A stretch of 57,242 bases of DNA from Mycobacterium sp. (GCF_025965855.1 NZ_JAOPWB010000014.1:1-57242); one strand, 5' to 3'. Counted from the stretch's first letter, positions 42,911 to 53,254 are shown. Translations and numbers: made by a program. Notes: generated by a model not told the origin, from the letters alone.

Positions 42911-43987
42911 GTGACCGCCCGCCTGCGACCCGAGCTGGCCGGGCTTCCCGTCTACGTTCCCGGCAAAACGGTGCCAGGTTCGATCAAACTGGCCAGCAAC
43001 GAGACGGTGCTTGGCCCGCTGCCGAGCGTCCGCGCGGCGATCGAACGGGCAACCGACAGGGTCCACCGCTATCCCGACAGCGCCTGCGCGCAGCTCAAGG
43101 CGGCGCTGGCCAAGCACATCAGCAGGGCGAGCTCCGCGGACTTCGGGCCCGAGCAGGTCGCGGTCAGTTGCGGTTCGGTCAGTTTGTGCCAGCAGCTCAT
43201 CCAAATCACTGCCTACGCGGGCGACGAGGTGGTGATGGGGTGGCACAGCTTTGAGCTCTACCCGCCCATGGTGCAGGTGGCCGGCGCCGTCGCCGTCAAG
43301 GTGCCCTTGACCGACCACACGTTCGATCTCTACGCGATGCTTGCCGCGGTGACCGACCGCACGCGGTTGATCTTCGTCTGTAACCCCAACAATCCGACGT
43401 CCACCGTCGTCGACCCGGACGCACTGGCCCGATTCGTCGAGGCCATACCGCCGCACATCCTGATCGCCATCGACGAGGCTTACGTCGAGTACATCCGCGA
43501 CGGCATGTTGCCCGACAGCCTGGAGCTGGCCCGGGCCCGCAGCAATGTCGTTGTGCTGCGGACCTTTTCGAAGGCTTACGGGCTGGCCGGGCTGCGCGTC
43601 GGGTACGCGGTCGGCCACCCCGACCTGATCACCGCGCTCGACCAGGTTTATGTGCCGTTTGCGGTGACGAGCGTCTCGCAGGCCGCCGCCATGGCCTCGC
43701 TGGACGCCGCCGACGAACTGCTCGCCCGCACCGACGCCGTGGTCGCCGAGCGCTCCCGCGTAACCGCCGGTTTGCGGGACGCCGGATTCACGCTGCCACC
43801 CTCGCAGGCCAACTTCGTCTGGCTTCCCCTGGGACCGCGCACACAGGACTTCGTGGCGCAGGCCGCCGACGCGCGCATCGTGGTCCGCCCGTTCCCGCCG
43901 GACGGTGTGCGGGTCACCATCGGGGCGCCGGAGGAAAACGACGCGCTTTTGCGGTTTGCCGGCGACTGGATTAAGGAGCGCCAATGA
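42911..43987 (+). CDS. hisC2: histidinol-phosphate aminotransferase 2
   Basis: 358 residues from GTG 42911. Class I/II PLP fold: ASNETVLGPLPSV, FVCNPNNPTSTVV, AIDEAYVEYI and the Schiff-base lysine in TFSKAYGLAGLRVGY. HisC2 (Rv3772 position) transaminates histidinol phosphate or aromatic amino acids (PatA-like). Overlaps the next gene by 4 bases. Confidence 0.92.
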   Translation: MTARLRPELAGLPVYVPGKTVPGSIKLASNETVLGPLPSVRAAIERATDRVHRYPDSACAQLKAALAKHISRASSADFGPEQVAVSCGSVSLCQQLIQITAYAGDEVVMGWHSFELYPPMVQVAGAVAVKVPLTDHTFDLYAMLAAVTDRTRLIFVCNPNNPTSTVVDPDALARFVEAIPPHILIAIDEAYVEYIRDGMLPDSLELARARSNVVVLRTFSKAYGLAGLRVGYAVGHPDLITALDQVYVPFAVTSVSQAAAMASLDAADELLARTDAVVAERSRVTAGLRDAGFTLPPSQANFVWLPLGPRTQDFVAQAADARIVVRPFPPDGVRVTIGAPEENDALLRFAGDWIKERQ

Positions 43988-44455
43988 GCCTGGCCCGCAA
44001 GAAGTTCACCGAATTCAAGGAACGCACCGCCGGTATTGCCGACGCCGAGCTCGACGACTTCTCCGCGACGCTGCAGCCGGCGACCATCGACGAGATGATG
44101 GGCGAGTGGAAGGGCGGCGAGTTCGTCACCGGGCACAAGATGAACGGCCAGTTGGAAAAGGCCGGCTGGTTCGGCAAGACTTTCGAGTCGGCCGCCGACG
44201 TGCAGCCGCTGGTGTGCGTGGACGCCGACGGGAACAAGTTCTCGAACAAGGCGATGGGCAAGGGCGAGGCCAGCCTATGGCTGGAGGACTTCCGCGGCGA
44301 AGTCACCGCGACCATGGTCTACTGACGTTTCCCGGTCTAACCCGTGCCACGACCATTTCAAGAAGATCGACGACGACGCGGTGATGGGCATCATGAACGG
44401 CAAGGGTGTCCTGGACGGCGGCCGGTACTACTACTTCTACCTCCAGCGGGTGTAG
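43984..44455 (+). pseudogene. GXWXG/DUF4334 protein with a one-base frameshift
   Basis: It starts on the ATGA overlap with hisC2. The GXWXG domain is present (MMGEWKGGEFVTGH) with WFGKTF and the DUF4334 block. At 44323 an extra T after TAC creates a stop; one frame over the sequence resumes as HDHFKKIDDDAVMGIMNGKG and ends YYYFYLQRV at 44455. The corrected length of about 156 residues suits the family, which is plausibly lipid-binding. A sequencing error is possible since only one base is involved. Confidence 0.8.
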
Positions 44456-44460
44456 CCGCT

Positions 44461-44575
44461 GCGCCGTTGAGTGTGCGCCGACGGCTTTGAGTGGGAATCC
44501 AGGGCGGGAATCGGAGCGGATTTGCGCCCTGAGCGCACGCTCAAAGCCTCCCGCGCACACTCGATTTACTGGTCG
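44461..44575. repeat. second copy of the dispersed CGCACGCTC/GGGCGGGA motif patch
   Basis: Contains GTTGAGTGTGCGCC, CCAGGGCGGGAATC, CGCCCTGAGCGCACGCTCAAA and CGCGCACACTCGAT, the same words as in 10350-10640, again between convergent genes. No coding signal. Confidence 0.7.
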
Positions 44576-44688
44576 GGAGCACACTTCGACCGGCGTCGAC
44601 CGACGACGGCCTCGGTCCACGGCCGCTCCGCGGCGCCGGTGCCGGCGCGCCGACGACCGACGTCCAAATCGACCGCCGGACAGGTGGA

Positions 44689-45285
44689 TTAGTCGGCGCG
44701 CTGCCCGGCGGGGTTGCGGCCGGTGAACGCGATCAGCTGGTCCAGCGCGCTGCCGTCCGCGGGCACGTCGACCGGCTCGTCGAACCCGGCGCTGCCACGC
44801 AGCTCCGGCCTGATGATTTTGCGCGCCAGCCCCAGCACGTATTCGGCCAGCGGTTCCGGGGCGTCTACGTCATGTCCCACGGCGACGGCGTAATCCCAAG
44901 CGTGGACCAGGAATTCGAGTGACATGATGGCGCACGCACCCTTAGCGGGCATCTTACCCTTGCCAAACGGCACGGTACCGTCCAGACCATGGCGATGCCA
45001 GGCATCTAAGGCCGGGCGCGCCGCGGCGACGACCTGCCGCTCCACCGAATCGCCCTCGTCGAGCTCTGGAATTTCCGCGCCCACCATGCCGCCGAGCGAC
45101 GTGATCGAGTTCAGCAGGTGCCCGGTCAACCGCGTCACGTCGAACTCCCGGCAGGGCGTCTGGCGGGCCAGGTCGTCGGCGGCGATGGGGTGCAGGACTC
45201 GCTGCAACACACCCAGCGTGTCCTCGGCGCTGTGCAGCTCGTCGGTGGGTAGGGAATGAGGTCCGGGTCGCAAATCAGGAGCCAT
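44689..45285 (-). CDS. TIGR03086-type mycothiol-dependent/DinB-fold protein (Rv3773c-like)
   Basis: 198 residues from ATG 45285. A DinB/maleylpyruvate-isomerase-like helical bundle: LARQTPCREFDVTRLTGHLL, FLVHAWDYAVAVG with the metal-site histidines, and GFDEPVDVPADGSALDQLIA at the end. Such proteins may use mycothiol. Divergent from echA21 by 23 bases. Confidence 0.87.
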   Translation of the reverse strand: MAPDLRPGPHSLPTDELHSAEDTLGVLQRVLHPIAADDLARQTPCREFDVTRLTGHLLNSITSLGGMVGAEIPELDEGDSVERQVVAAARPALDAWHRHGLDGTVPFGKGKMPAKGACAIMSLEFLVHAWDYAVAVGHDVDAPEPLAEYVLGLARKIIRPELRGSAGFDEPVDVPADGSALDQLIAFTGRNPAGQRAD

Positions 45286-45308
45286 GTTTGCCACGCTACG
45301 GTCTCGAT

Positions 45309-46133
45309 ATGGGCGAAACATACGAATCCGTCACCATCGAAACCAAAGACCACGTTGCGCAGGTGACCCTGATCGGGCCGGGCAAGGGCAACGCGATGGG
45401 GCCGGCGTTCTGGTCGGAGCTGCCGGAGGTGTTCGCGGCGCTGGAGGCCGACCGTGAGGTGCGGGCCATCGTCATCACCGGGTCGGGCAAGAACTTCAGC
45501 TACGGCCTCGACGTGCCCGCGATGGGGAGCATGTTCGCCCCGCTGATGGCCGAGGGTGCGATGGCGCGCCCGCGCACAGACTTCCACGCGGAGGTGCTGC
45601 GGATGCAGAAGGCGATCAACGCCGTCGCCGACTGCCGCACCCCCACCATCGCCTCCGTGCACGGCTGGTGCATCGGCGGCGCCGTCGACCTGATCTCCGC
45701 GGTCGACATCCGCTACGCGAGCGCCGACGCCAAGTTCTCGGTGCGGGAAGTCAAGCTGGCCATCGTCGCCGACATGGGCAGCCTCGCCCGGCTGCCCCTG
45801 ATCCTGAACGACGGACATCTGCGCGAACTGGCGCTGACGGGCCGGGACATCGACGCGTCCCGCGCGGAGAAGATCGGGTTGGTCAACGACGTGTTCGGGG
45901 ACGCCGACGAGACGCTGACGGCCGCCCACGCGACAGCCGCCGAGATCGCGGCCAATCCCCCGCTGGCTGTCTACGGCGTCAAGGACGTCCTGGACCAGCA
46001 ACGCACCTCGGCCGTGTCGGAGAACCTGCGCTACGTCGCGGCCTGGAACGCGGCCTTCCTGCCGTCCAAAGACCTGACCGAAGGCATCTCCGCCACGTTC
46101 GCCAAGCGCCCGCCGCAGTTCACCGGGGAGTAG
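45309..46133 (+). CDS. echA21: enoyl-CoA hydratase/isomerase family protein
   Basis: 274 residues from ATG 45309, the length I recall for EchA21. Crotonase motifs: AIVITGSGKNFSYGLDVPAM (oxyanion strand) and SVHGWCIGGAVDLISAVDIR. A catalytic-position Asp in IVADMGSLARLP suggests a dienoyl-CoA isomerase-like enzyme. Followed 25 bases later by lipE. Confidence 0.92.
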   Translation: MGETYESVTIETKDHVAQVTLIGPGKGNAMGPAFWSELPEVFAALEADREVRAIVITGSGKNFSYGLDVPAMGSMFAPLMAEGAMARPRTDFHAEVLRMQKAINAVADCRTPTIASVHGWCIGGAVDLISAVDIRYASADAKFSVREVKLAIVADMGSLARLPLILNDGHLRELALTGRDIDASRAEKIGLVNDVFGDADETLTAAHATAAEIAANPPLAVYGVKDVLDQQRTSAVSENLRYVAAWNAAFLPSKDLTEGISATFAKRPPQFTGE

Positions 46134-46158
46134 CGGGCCCTCGGCTACCCTCGCTGAG

Positions 46159-47394
46159 GTGACTCCCGACGGCAGAATCCGCGTCCCGGCCGACCTGGAC
46201 TCCGCGACGGCCATCGGCGAAGAGGACCACTCCGAGATCGACAACGCGGCCGTCGAACGGATCTGGCGGGCCGTGCGGCACTGGTACCAGGCCGGCATGC
46301 ACCCGGCGATCCAGTTGTGCATCCGCCGGCACGGGCGCGTCGTGCTCAACCGCGCGATCGGTCACGGCTGGGGCAACGCGCCCACCGACGGGCAAGACGC
46401 CGAGAAGATCCCCGTCACCACGGACACGCCGTTCTGCGTGTACTCGGCGGCCAAGGGCATCACCGCGACCGTGGTCCACATGCTGGTCGAACAGGGACAC
46501 TTCTCGCTTGACGACCGGGTCTGCGAGTACATCCCCAGCTACACCAGCCACGGCAAGCACCGCACCACGATCCGGCACGTGTTGACCCACAGCGCGGGTG
46601 TCCCCTTCCCCACCGGACCCAGGCCAGACCTTCGCCGGGCCGACGACCACGAGTACGCGCAGGAACAGCTCGGCAAGCTGCGACCGCTGTACCGGCCGGG
46701 ACTGGTGCACATCTACCACGCGCTCACCTGGGGTCCGCTGATGCGCGAAATCGTCTACGCCGCGACCGGTAAAGACATTCGCGAAATCCTGGCCACCGAG
46801 ATTCTTGACCCGCTGGGCTTCCGGTGGACCAACTTCGGGGTCGCGAAGGAGGACATCCCGTCCGTCGCGCCCAGCCACGCCACCGGCAGGCCCCTGCCGC
46901 CGGTGATCGCGGCGATCTTCCGCAAAGCGATCGGCGGAACCGTGCACGAGATCATCCCGTACACGAACAGCCCGGCGTTTCTGTCCACGGTGGTGCCGTC
47001 GTCCAACACCATCTCAACCGCGAACGAGATGTCGCGCTTCGCCGAGATCTGGCGTCGCGGAGGTGAACTCGACGGCGTGCGGATCATCAGCCCGGAGAGG
47101 ATGTACGGCGCGGTGCAGGAGTGCCGACGGCTGAGGCCCGATTTCGCCGTGGGTCTGCAGCCAGCTCGCTGGGGCACCGGGTACATGTTGGGAACAAAGC
47201 GGTTCGGACCGTTCGGGCGCAACGCGTCGAAGGCTTTCGGGAACCTCGGCCTGGCCAACATCGCGATCTGGGCCGACCCCGAACGCGGTCTCGCCGCCGG
47301 CGTGATCAGCAGCGGCAAGCCCGGCCGGGATCCGGAAATCCGCCGGTACACCGCCCTGATGGACACCATCGCCGCGGAGATGCGCACCGGTTGA
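46159..47394 (+). CDS. lipE: serine hydrolase/lipase of the beta-lactamase family
   Basis: 411 residues from GTG 46159. SxxK motif S96-AAK-99 in VYSAAKGI, YxN-like HIYHALTWG and a GYMLG region near the end, as in class C/EstB-type esterases. No signal peptide. It probably cleaves short-chain esters. Confidence 0.92.
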   Translation: MTPDGRIRVPADLDSATAIGEEDHSEIDNAAVERIWRAVRHWYQAGMHPAIQLCIRRHGRVVLNRAIGHGWGNAPTDGQDAEKIPVTTDTPFCVYSAAKGITATVVHMLVEQGHFSLDDRVCEYIPSYTSHGKHRTTIRHVLTHSAGVPFPTGPRPDLRRADDHEYAQEQLGKLRPLYRPGLVHIYHALTWGPLMREIVYAATGKDIREILATEILDPLGFRWTNFGVAKEDIPSVAPSHATGRPLPPVIAAIFRKAIGGTVHEIIPYTNSPAFLSTVVPSSNTISTANEMSRFAEIWRRGGELDGVRIISPERMYGAVQECRRLRPDFAVGLQPARWGTGYMLGTKRFGPFGRNASKAFGNLGLANIAIWADPERGLAAGVISSGKPGRDPEIRRYTALMDTIAAEMRTG

Positions 47395-47424
47395 GGGCGC
47401 GCGGTGGTGGGAACACTGCCACGC

Positions 47425-47616
47425 ATGGCTACGTATCGAGTGCTCAACCCGAAGGGCGACGTCGTCGCGACGGAGGACATCGAAAGCGCCGACAAAGCGC
47501 ACGCATGGTTCGCCGACAACAAGGTCGAGGGCAACGAACTCGGCTGGCGCATGGAGGTCGAGCACGACGGCGAATGGCACTTCTTCGATGACAGCGAGGG
47601 CGATCGAAGCTATTAG
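47425..47616 (+). CDS. small conserved-looking protein
   Basis: 63 residues from ATG 47425; a GTG 21 bases earlier is less likely. Sequence YRVLNPKGDVVATEDIESAD and HAWFADNKVEGNELGWRMEV ends FFDDSEG. Acidic, soluble, single domain of mixed alpha/beta character. Family not recognised. 47 bases upstream of the release-factor-like gene. Confidence 0.7.
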   Translation: MATYRVLNPKGDVVATEDIESADKAHAWFADNKVEGNELGWRMEVEHDGEWHFFDDSEGDRSY

Positions 47617-47663
47617 GGCCTCGACAGGATTAGTGCCCCGACCGGTGGGGCAACCAACAAGGC

Positions 47664-48750
47664 ATGGAATCTGAACGCTTCCGCAAGCTGCTGGACGCAC
47701 CGGGGCCGTTCGCTTCGGTCTACTTCGACGACTCCCACGACACCCACGACGCTGAGGCCCAGCTCGATCTCAGATGGCGGGCGGTGCGCGAGGAGCTCGA
47801 GAAGCAGGGTGCCAGCCAAGCGGTCATCGACGAAATCGGAACCACGATCACGGACCTGCGTCCGCCGATCGGCCGCAGCGGGCGTGCGGTCGTCGCCAGT
47901 GCCGACGGCGTGGTGATCAACGAGCATTTGGCGCGGCCCGCAGCGGCCAGCATCGTCCGCGTGTCCGAATTGCCTTATATTGTCCCGATTCTCGAGCTGA
48001 GCTTCGATCACCCGGACTATGTGCTTGTCGTCGTCGACCACAGCGGCGCCGACATCACCACCCACATCGGGGGCACGCTGCATTCGGAAACCGTCGACGG
48101 CGGAGGCTACCCCGTACACAAGGCCGCCGGGGCCGAGACCGCGGGTTACGGCGACCCCCAGTTGCGCACCGACGAAGCCGCCCGCAAGAACGTGCGCGCA
48201 GTCGCAAACCGCGTCAGTGAGCTCGTCGACGACAAGGGTATCGAGGTGATCTTCGTCGTCGGCCCTGCTCGGACAGCACGTTCTCGTTGGGGGCAACGGT
48301 GGTCAGGCCTTCGTCGGCAACGACGGTGGCGTCCCCGACGTCTCCGACGATCAGTGTCTCGACCGCGCCCTGGCGCAGCGCCGAGCAGACCGGCCCGAGC
48401 CCCTCGGCAGCGAGCCCGGATTGCCGGCCGATCTCGGCGGTGAAGCGCCGTGCGGCGGCATCGATGGTCCGCAACTGGCGCGTGACGAACTCGTCCTCGA
48501 TGGCCTGTTCGATCTCGCCGAAGTCGTGACCGCTGTGCCGCGCCCCGACCTCGAGCGCGACCGCGCGATCCCGCAACCGTTCCGGCAGCGCCGCGAGCAG
48601 GTCCGAACGCGCGACAAAACGTTGCGTGCCGACGAGGCGCTGCCCATGTTCGCGGTTTCGGTCGGGGCGTCGTTGGTGCGCACCGACGAACGGATCTCCC
48701 CGGCCGACGGCGTCGGCGCCGTGCTTCGCTACGCACCGACGCTGCACTGA
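47664..48750 (+). pseudogene. baeRF2-type release-factor-like gene with an internal inversion
   Basis: The first part on the plus strand reads LLDAPGPFASVYFDDSHDTH, ITDLRPPIGRSGRAVV, VLVVVDHSGADITTHIGG to EVIFVVG near 48265. The last part, from about 48613, reads KTLRADEALPMFAVSVGASL, RISPADG and AVLRYAPTLH. Between them the family sequence is on the minus strand: RSDLLAALPERLRDRAVALE, DFGEIEQAIEDEFVTRQL, VETLIVGDVGDATVVADEGL and NENVLSEQG. Re-inverting about 48266-48610 rebuilds a full-length eRF1-like (baeRF) protein. No active protein can be made from this arrangement. Confidence 0.85.
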
Positions 48751-48753
48751 CGG

Positions 48754-48840
48754 CGGTGGCGGAGGGATTTGAACCCCCGGACGGTTTTAGCCGTCTCTCG
48801 CTTTCAAGGCGAGTGCATTAGGCCGCTCTGCCACGCCACC
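48754..48840 (-). tRNA. tRNA-Ser (TGA)
   Basis: Class II tRNA: acceptor GGTGGCG/CGCCACC, anticodon TGA in CTTGAAA, a long variable arm and T loop GGTTCAAATCC. Third serine tRNA of the window. It lies 3 bases beyond the broken baeRF gene. Confidence 0.95.
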
Positions 48841-48896
48841 ATGGACAAGGCTAGCTAAGGGTAACGGCGCCGGGGCGCCCTAGTAACGTCGCCGCT

Positions 48897-49868
48897 ATGC
48901 GCGCGATTGTCGCCGGGTCCTCCGGTCAACTGTCCTGGCGAGAGGTGCCCGACGTCACCGCCGGACCCGGCGAGGTACTGATCAAGGTCGCCGCGGCCGG
49001 CGTCAACCGCGCCGACGTGCTGCAGGCCGCCGGCAAATACCCGCCGCCGCCGGGGGCCAGCGAAATCATCGGCATGGAGGTGTCCGGCGTCATCGCCGAG
49101 ACCGGCCCAGACGTGACGGGATGGCCCGTCGGACAAGAAGTTTGCGCGCTGCTGGCCGGCGGCGGCTACGCCGAATACGTCGCCGTTCCCGCCGGGCAGG
49201 TGATGCCCGTTCCCGACGGCGTGGACCTCGTCGACGCGGCCGGCCTGCCGGAGGTGGCATGCACGGTGTGGTCGAACCTGGTGATGGTCGCGCACCTGTG
49301 CAAGGGCCAGCTGCTGCTGGTGCAGGGCGGGGGCAGCGGCGTCGGCAGCCACGCGATCCAGGTCGCGCGTGCCCTGGGAGCCCACGTGGCCGTCACCGCC
49401 GGATCGGCGGACAAGCTGGAGTTCTGCCGCGAGCTGGGCGCCGAGATCACCATCAACTACCGCGACGAGGACTTCGTCGCCCGGCTGCGGGAGGAGACCG
49501 ACGGCGCCGACGTGATCCTCGACATCATGGGCGCCGCATATCTGGACCGCAACATCGACGCCCTGGCCACCGACGGGCAGCTGATCATCATCGGCATGCA
49601 GGGCGGGCTAAAGGGCGAGCTCAACATAGGCAAGCTGCTGGCCAAGCGGGCGCGGGTCATCGGCACCACGCTGCGGGCTCGGCCGGTGACCGGCCCGAAC
49701 AGCAAGACCGAGATCGTGCAGGCGGTGACGGCGTCGGTGTGGCCGATGATCGCCGAGGGCCGGGTGCGGCCCATCATCGGCGCGCGCGTGCCCATCCAGC
49801 AGGCCGGTGAGGCGCACCAACAGCTGGTGGCGGGCAAGGTGAGCGGAAAGATCGTGCTGACCGTCTAG
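48897..49868 (+). CDS. NAD(P)H quinone oxidoreductase (Rv3777-like)
   Basis: 323 residues. MDR fold with PGEVLIKVAAAGVNRADVLQ and IIGMEVSGVI, then the nucleotide motif LLVQGGGSGVGSHAIQVA and DVILDIMGAAYLDRN. Resembles the PIG3 (TP53I3)-type quinone reductase branch. No zinc ligands. Single gene. Confidence 0.92.
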   Translation: MRAIVAGSSGQLSWREVPDVTAGPGEVLIKVAAAGVNRADVLQAAGKYPPPPGASEIIGMEVSGVIAETGPDVTGWPVGQEVCALLAGGGYAEYVAVPAGQVMPVPDGVDLVDAAGLPEVACTVWSNLVMVAHLCKGQLLLVQGGGSGVGSHAIQVARALGAHVAVTAGSADKLEFCRELGAEITINYRDEDFVARLREETDGADVILDIMGAAYLDRNIDALATDGQLIIIGMQGGLKGELNIGKLLAKRARVIGTTLRARPVTGPNSKTEIVQAVTASVWPMIAEGRVRPIIGARVPIQQAGEAHQQLVAGKVSGKIVLTV

Positions 49869-49954
49869 CGGCCGCTCGCGGGCGTAACCTGGCTGCGATT
49901 TCTGGGCTGGATTTTCGCCGTGGCGTTACGTTCGCGGCCTGACCTCACCCGATC

Positions 49955-51151
49955 TCACCCCAACGACGCCAGCGCCCGCACCAATTGGTCGACCTCGGCC
50001 GTCGTCGAGTAATGCGCCAGGCCGACGGTGACGGCACCGCCCACGTCGTTGAGGCCCAGTACGTCGAGCGCGCGGGAGGTCTCGTTCGAGATGGCCAGAA
50101 TGCCGTTGTCCGCCAGGCGCTGCACCACGCGTTCGGCGGGCACGTCCTGCAGAGCGAAGCTGACCACCGGAATCCGGGCCTCGGGACGGCCGATCACCAT
50201 CACCAGCGGCAGCGACCGCAGCGACACCATCAGGTAGTCAAAGACCCGGTTCAGGTACGAGGTGGCGGACTGCGTTGAGACCGACAGGCGTTCGCGCCGG
50301 CCGCCGCGGGCCGACTCATCGAGTGACGCGAGGTACTCGATGCTGGCGACCACCCCGGCCAGCAGGCCGAACTGATGCGCGCCAACCTCGAGGCGCGCCG
50401 GACCGGCGGCGTGGGGATCGGTCGAGACCGCGCTGAACGTGTTGATCAGCGCCGGATCCCGGAATACCATCGCGCCGATCGGGGGCCCACCCCATGCCAG
50501 GGCGTTCACCGCGACCACGTCGGCGTCCGTCTCTTTGACGTCGAGCAATCGGTACGGCGCGGCCGCGGAATGGTCGACCACCACCAGCCCGCCGACGTCG
50601 TGCACCAGCTTCGTCATCGCCCGCAGATCGGTGACCGTGCCCAGCGTTGCCGACGCCGACGCGACCGCGACGAGCCGTGTCGACTTCCCGATCAGGCTCT
50701 CCCACTGCCACGTCGGCAATTCACCCGTCTCGACGTCGATCTCGGCCCACTTCACCTTGGCGCCGTAGCGGTGTGCCGCGCGCAGCCACGGGGCGATGTT
50801 GGCCTCGTCGTCGAGTCGGCTCACGATCACCTCGTAGCCCAGGCCGGCCCGCGACGTCGACGCCTCGGCCAGCGATGACAACAAGATGGCGCGATCGGCG
50901 CCGAGGACGACGGCCGCCGGGTCCGCGTTGAACAGGTCGGCGACCGCCGCGCGCGCCGCGTCGAGCACGGCGGCGCTGCGCCGCGCCGACGGGTGCGCAC
51001 CCACGGTGGTGGCGCCGGACCGGCGAAACGCCGTCGACACGGTGGTCGCAACGGAATCCGGAATGAGCATGCCAGTCGGCGCGTCGAAGTGCACCCATCC
51101 GTCACCCAGCGACGGATGCAGTCCGCGCACCCGGGCGACGTCGTAAGCCAT
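49955..51151 (-). CDS. class V aminotransferase/cysteine desulfurase-like protein lacking the Schiff-base lysine
   Basis: 398 residues from ATG 51151, as in Rv3778c. PLP fold: [42 protein letters not shown] with the conserved Asp. Where SufS/NifS enzymes have a lysine this protein reads [14 protein letters not shown], with none nearby. This fits the TIGR01976 group. It may bind PLP non-covalently or be a non-enzymatic member. Divergent from the Rv3779-like gene. Confidence 0.88.
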   Translation of the reverse strand: MAYDVARVRGLHPSLGDGWVHFDAPTGMLIPDSVATTVSTAFRRSGATTVGAHPSARRSAAVLDAARAAVADLFNADPAAVVLGADRAILLSSLAEASTSRAGLGYEVIVSRLDDEANIAPWLRAAHRYGAKVKWAEIDVETGELPTWQWESLIGKSTRLVAVASASATLGTVTDLRAMTKLVHDVGGLVVVDHSAAAPYRLLDVKETDADVVAVNALAWGGPPIGAMVFRDPALINTFSAVSTDPHAAGPARLEVGAHQFGLLAGVVASIEYLASLDESARGGRRERLSVSTQSATSYLNRVFDYLMVSLRSLPLVMVIGRPEARIPVVSFALQDVPAERVVQRLADNGILAISNETSRALDVLGLNDVGGAVTVGLAHYSTTAEVDQLVRALASLG

Positions 51152-51271
51152 GCCAGCCACCTTAAAGCTTCCGCAATTCCGCGAAATTGTGACGGTAGCG
51201 GGTGCCCCTTCGGCGTCCCAGCCAGACCGAGGCTTGACGAGCCGAGTCACCCGGCCAGCCATACTAGTCGA

Positions 51272-53242
51272 GTGGGGCTTTGGATCGGAACGCTGCTCGC
51301 ACTGTTCTTGCTGATCACGCCCGGGACGATCGTCGCACGCATCACCCAGCTAACTTGGCCGGTCGCTATCGCCGTTGGCCCGGCGCTGACCTATGGCGTG
51401 GTGGCGCTGGCGATCATTCCCTTCGGTGCGCTCGGAATCCCTTGGAACGGTTGGACTGCGCTCGCCGCGCTCGCGGCGGTGTGCTTGGTGGCGACGGGTT
51501 TGCAGCTGCTGCTCGCCCGCTACCGCGACCCCGAGGCCGAAGCCCGGGGGGTCGGTCGCTGGCCGGCGGTGACGGTGGCCGCCGGTGTGCTGTTGGGCGC
51601 CGCGCTGATCATGTGGGCCGGCTATCGCGGCCTGACGCATTGGCAGTCCATCCCCAGCACATGGGACGCGGTCTGGCACGCCAACGAGGTGCGCTACATC
51701 CTCGACACGGGCCAGGCGTCGTCGACCCACATGGGCGAGCTCCGCAACGTCGAGACCCACCAGCCGCTGTACTACCCGTCGGTGTTCCACGCCCTGACAG
51801 CGGTTTACTGCCAGCTCACCGGCGCCGCGCCCACCACCGGCTACACCCTCACCTCGCTGGCCGCGTCGGCCTGGCTGTTTCCGTCTGGCGCGGCCACGCT
51901 GACCTGGTTCCTGCTGCGCCCCATCAGCAGCCAATGGCGCGCCGCGGCCGTGTCCGCCACCGCCGCCGCGCTGTCGGCGTCGTTCACCTCGGTGCCCTAC
52001 GTCGAGTTCGGCGTCGCGGCGATGCCCAACCTGGCCGCCTACGGCGTCGCGATCCCGACGTTCGTTCTGATCGCCTCGACCCTGCGGCACCGCGACCGCA
52101 TCCCGGCGGCCGTGCTGGCGCTGGTGGGCGTCTTCTCGGTGCACCTGACCGGTGGCTTCGTCGTCATCCTATTCCTGCTGGCCTGGTGGCTTCTGGAGGC
52201 CCTATGGCATCCGGTGCGCGGCCGCCTCGCCGACCTGCAGACCCTGGCCGCCGTGGCCGTGCCCACCGCCGCGATCCTGGCGCCGCAATTCATCGGCGTG
52301 CTGAGGCAGGCCGACATCATCGCCGGGCATGCGTTTCCCAGCTTCAAGACCGTGAAGCAAGGGGCGATCGATGCGCTGCTTCTGCACACCCGCCACCTAA
52401 ACGACTTCCCGACCCAATACAGCCTGGTCGTGCTGGCGGGCATCGGCATGGCGATCCTGCTGTACAAGAGGATCTGGTGGCCACCCGCGCTCTGGTTGGT
52501 GCTGACCGTGGCGGTCATCTACTCCGGGGCGCCGTTTCGCAATCCCCTCGGCCGCACCATCGAAGCGTTCAGCCAGTTCTTCTACAACGATCCGCGACGG
52601 CTCACGGCCGTGGTGACGATGCTGGCGACGCCCATGGCGGGCATCGCGCTGTTCTCGATCGTCGTGGGCGGCGTCGCGGTGGCCAAACGGCTGACCGACC
52701 GGTTCACCAGGCTGCCCGCCCCGGCCTGGACCGCTGCCACGGTGTTCCTGCTGGTGGTGGCCACCGTGCTCACTGGCCGGCAGTACCTCTATCGGCACCT
52801 GGTCCTGTTCGGCGACAAATACGACTCGGTGATCATCGACCAGCGAGACCTGATGGCGATGGCCTACCTGGCCAAGCTGCCCGGTGCCCGCAACACGCTG
52901 ATCGGCGACTCCAACGTCGACGGCACGGCGTGGATGTACGCGGTGGCCGACCTGCACCCGTTGTGGACGCACTACGACTTCCCGCAGCAGAGCGGTCCGG
53001 GCTACTACCGCTACATCTTCTGGATCTCCGCGCGCAAGGGCGATTCCGATCCGAGGGTGGCCGAGGCGATCAAAGCGCTCAATATCAGATACATCCTGAC
53101 CAGCACGCCCAACGTGAGAGGGTTTACCACGCCCGAAGGACTAATGTCTCTGGAGAGATCGAAGTCGTGGACGATGATCTACGACAATGGCGGGGCTCGA
53201 ATATACGAATGGCGCGAAGACACCGCGGCACCGCACCCTTAG
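51272..53242 (+). CDS. GT-C polytopic glycosyltransferase (Rv3779-like)
   Basis: 656 residues from GTG 51272. A dozen or so membrane helices, with a periplasmic acidic motif in [13 protein letters not shown] after the first helices as in GT-C enzymes. The C-terminal soluble domain ([20 protein letters not shown]) faces outside. In M. tuberculosis Rv3779 is linked to adding galactosamine to arabinogalactan from a polyprenyl-phosphate donor. Its start upstream in the 50993 frame is rejected, because that part overlaps the Rv3778c-like gene. Confidence 0.88.
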   Translation: MGLWIGTLLALFLLITPGTIVARITQLTWPVAIAVGPALTYGVVALAIIPFGALGIPWNGWTALAALAAVCLVATGLQLLLARYRDPEAEARGVGRWPAVTVAAGVLLGAALIMWAGYRGLTHWQSIPSTWDAVWHANEVRYILDTGQASSTHMGELRNVETHQPLYYPSVFHALTAVYCQLTGAAPTTGYTLTSLAASAWLFPSGAATLTWFLLRPISSQWRAAAVSATAAALSASFTSVPYVEFGVAAMPNLAAYGVAIPTFVLIASTLRHRDRIPAAVLALVGVFSVHLTGGFVVILFLLAWWLLEALWHPVRGRLADLQTLAAVAVPTAAILAPQFIGVLRQADIIAGHAFPSFKTVKQGAIDALLLHTRHLNDFPTQYSLVVLAGIGMAILLYKRIWWPPALWLVLTVAVIYSGAPFRNPLGRTIEAFSQFFYNDPRRLTAVVTMLATPMAGIALFSIVVGGVAVAKRLTDRFTRLPAPAWTAATVFLLVVATVLTGRQYLYRHLVLFGDKYDSVIIDQRDLMAMAYLAKLPGARNTLIGDSNVDGTAWMYAVADLHPLWTHYDFPQQSGPGYYRYIFWISARKGDSDPRVAEAIKALNIRYILTSTPNVRGFTTPEGLMSLERSKSWTMIYDNGGARIYEWREDTAAPHP

Positions 53243-53254
53243 ACGCACAAGAGG

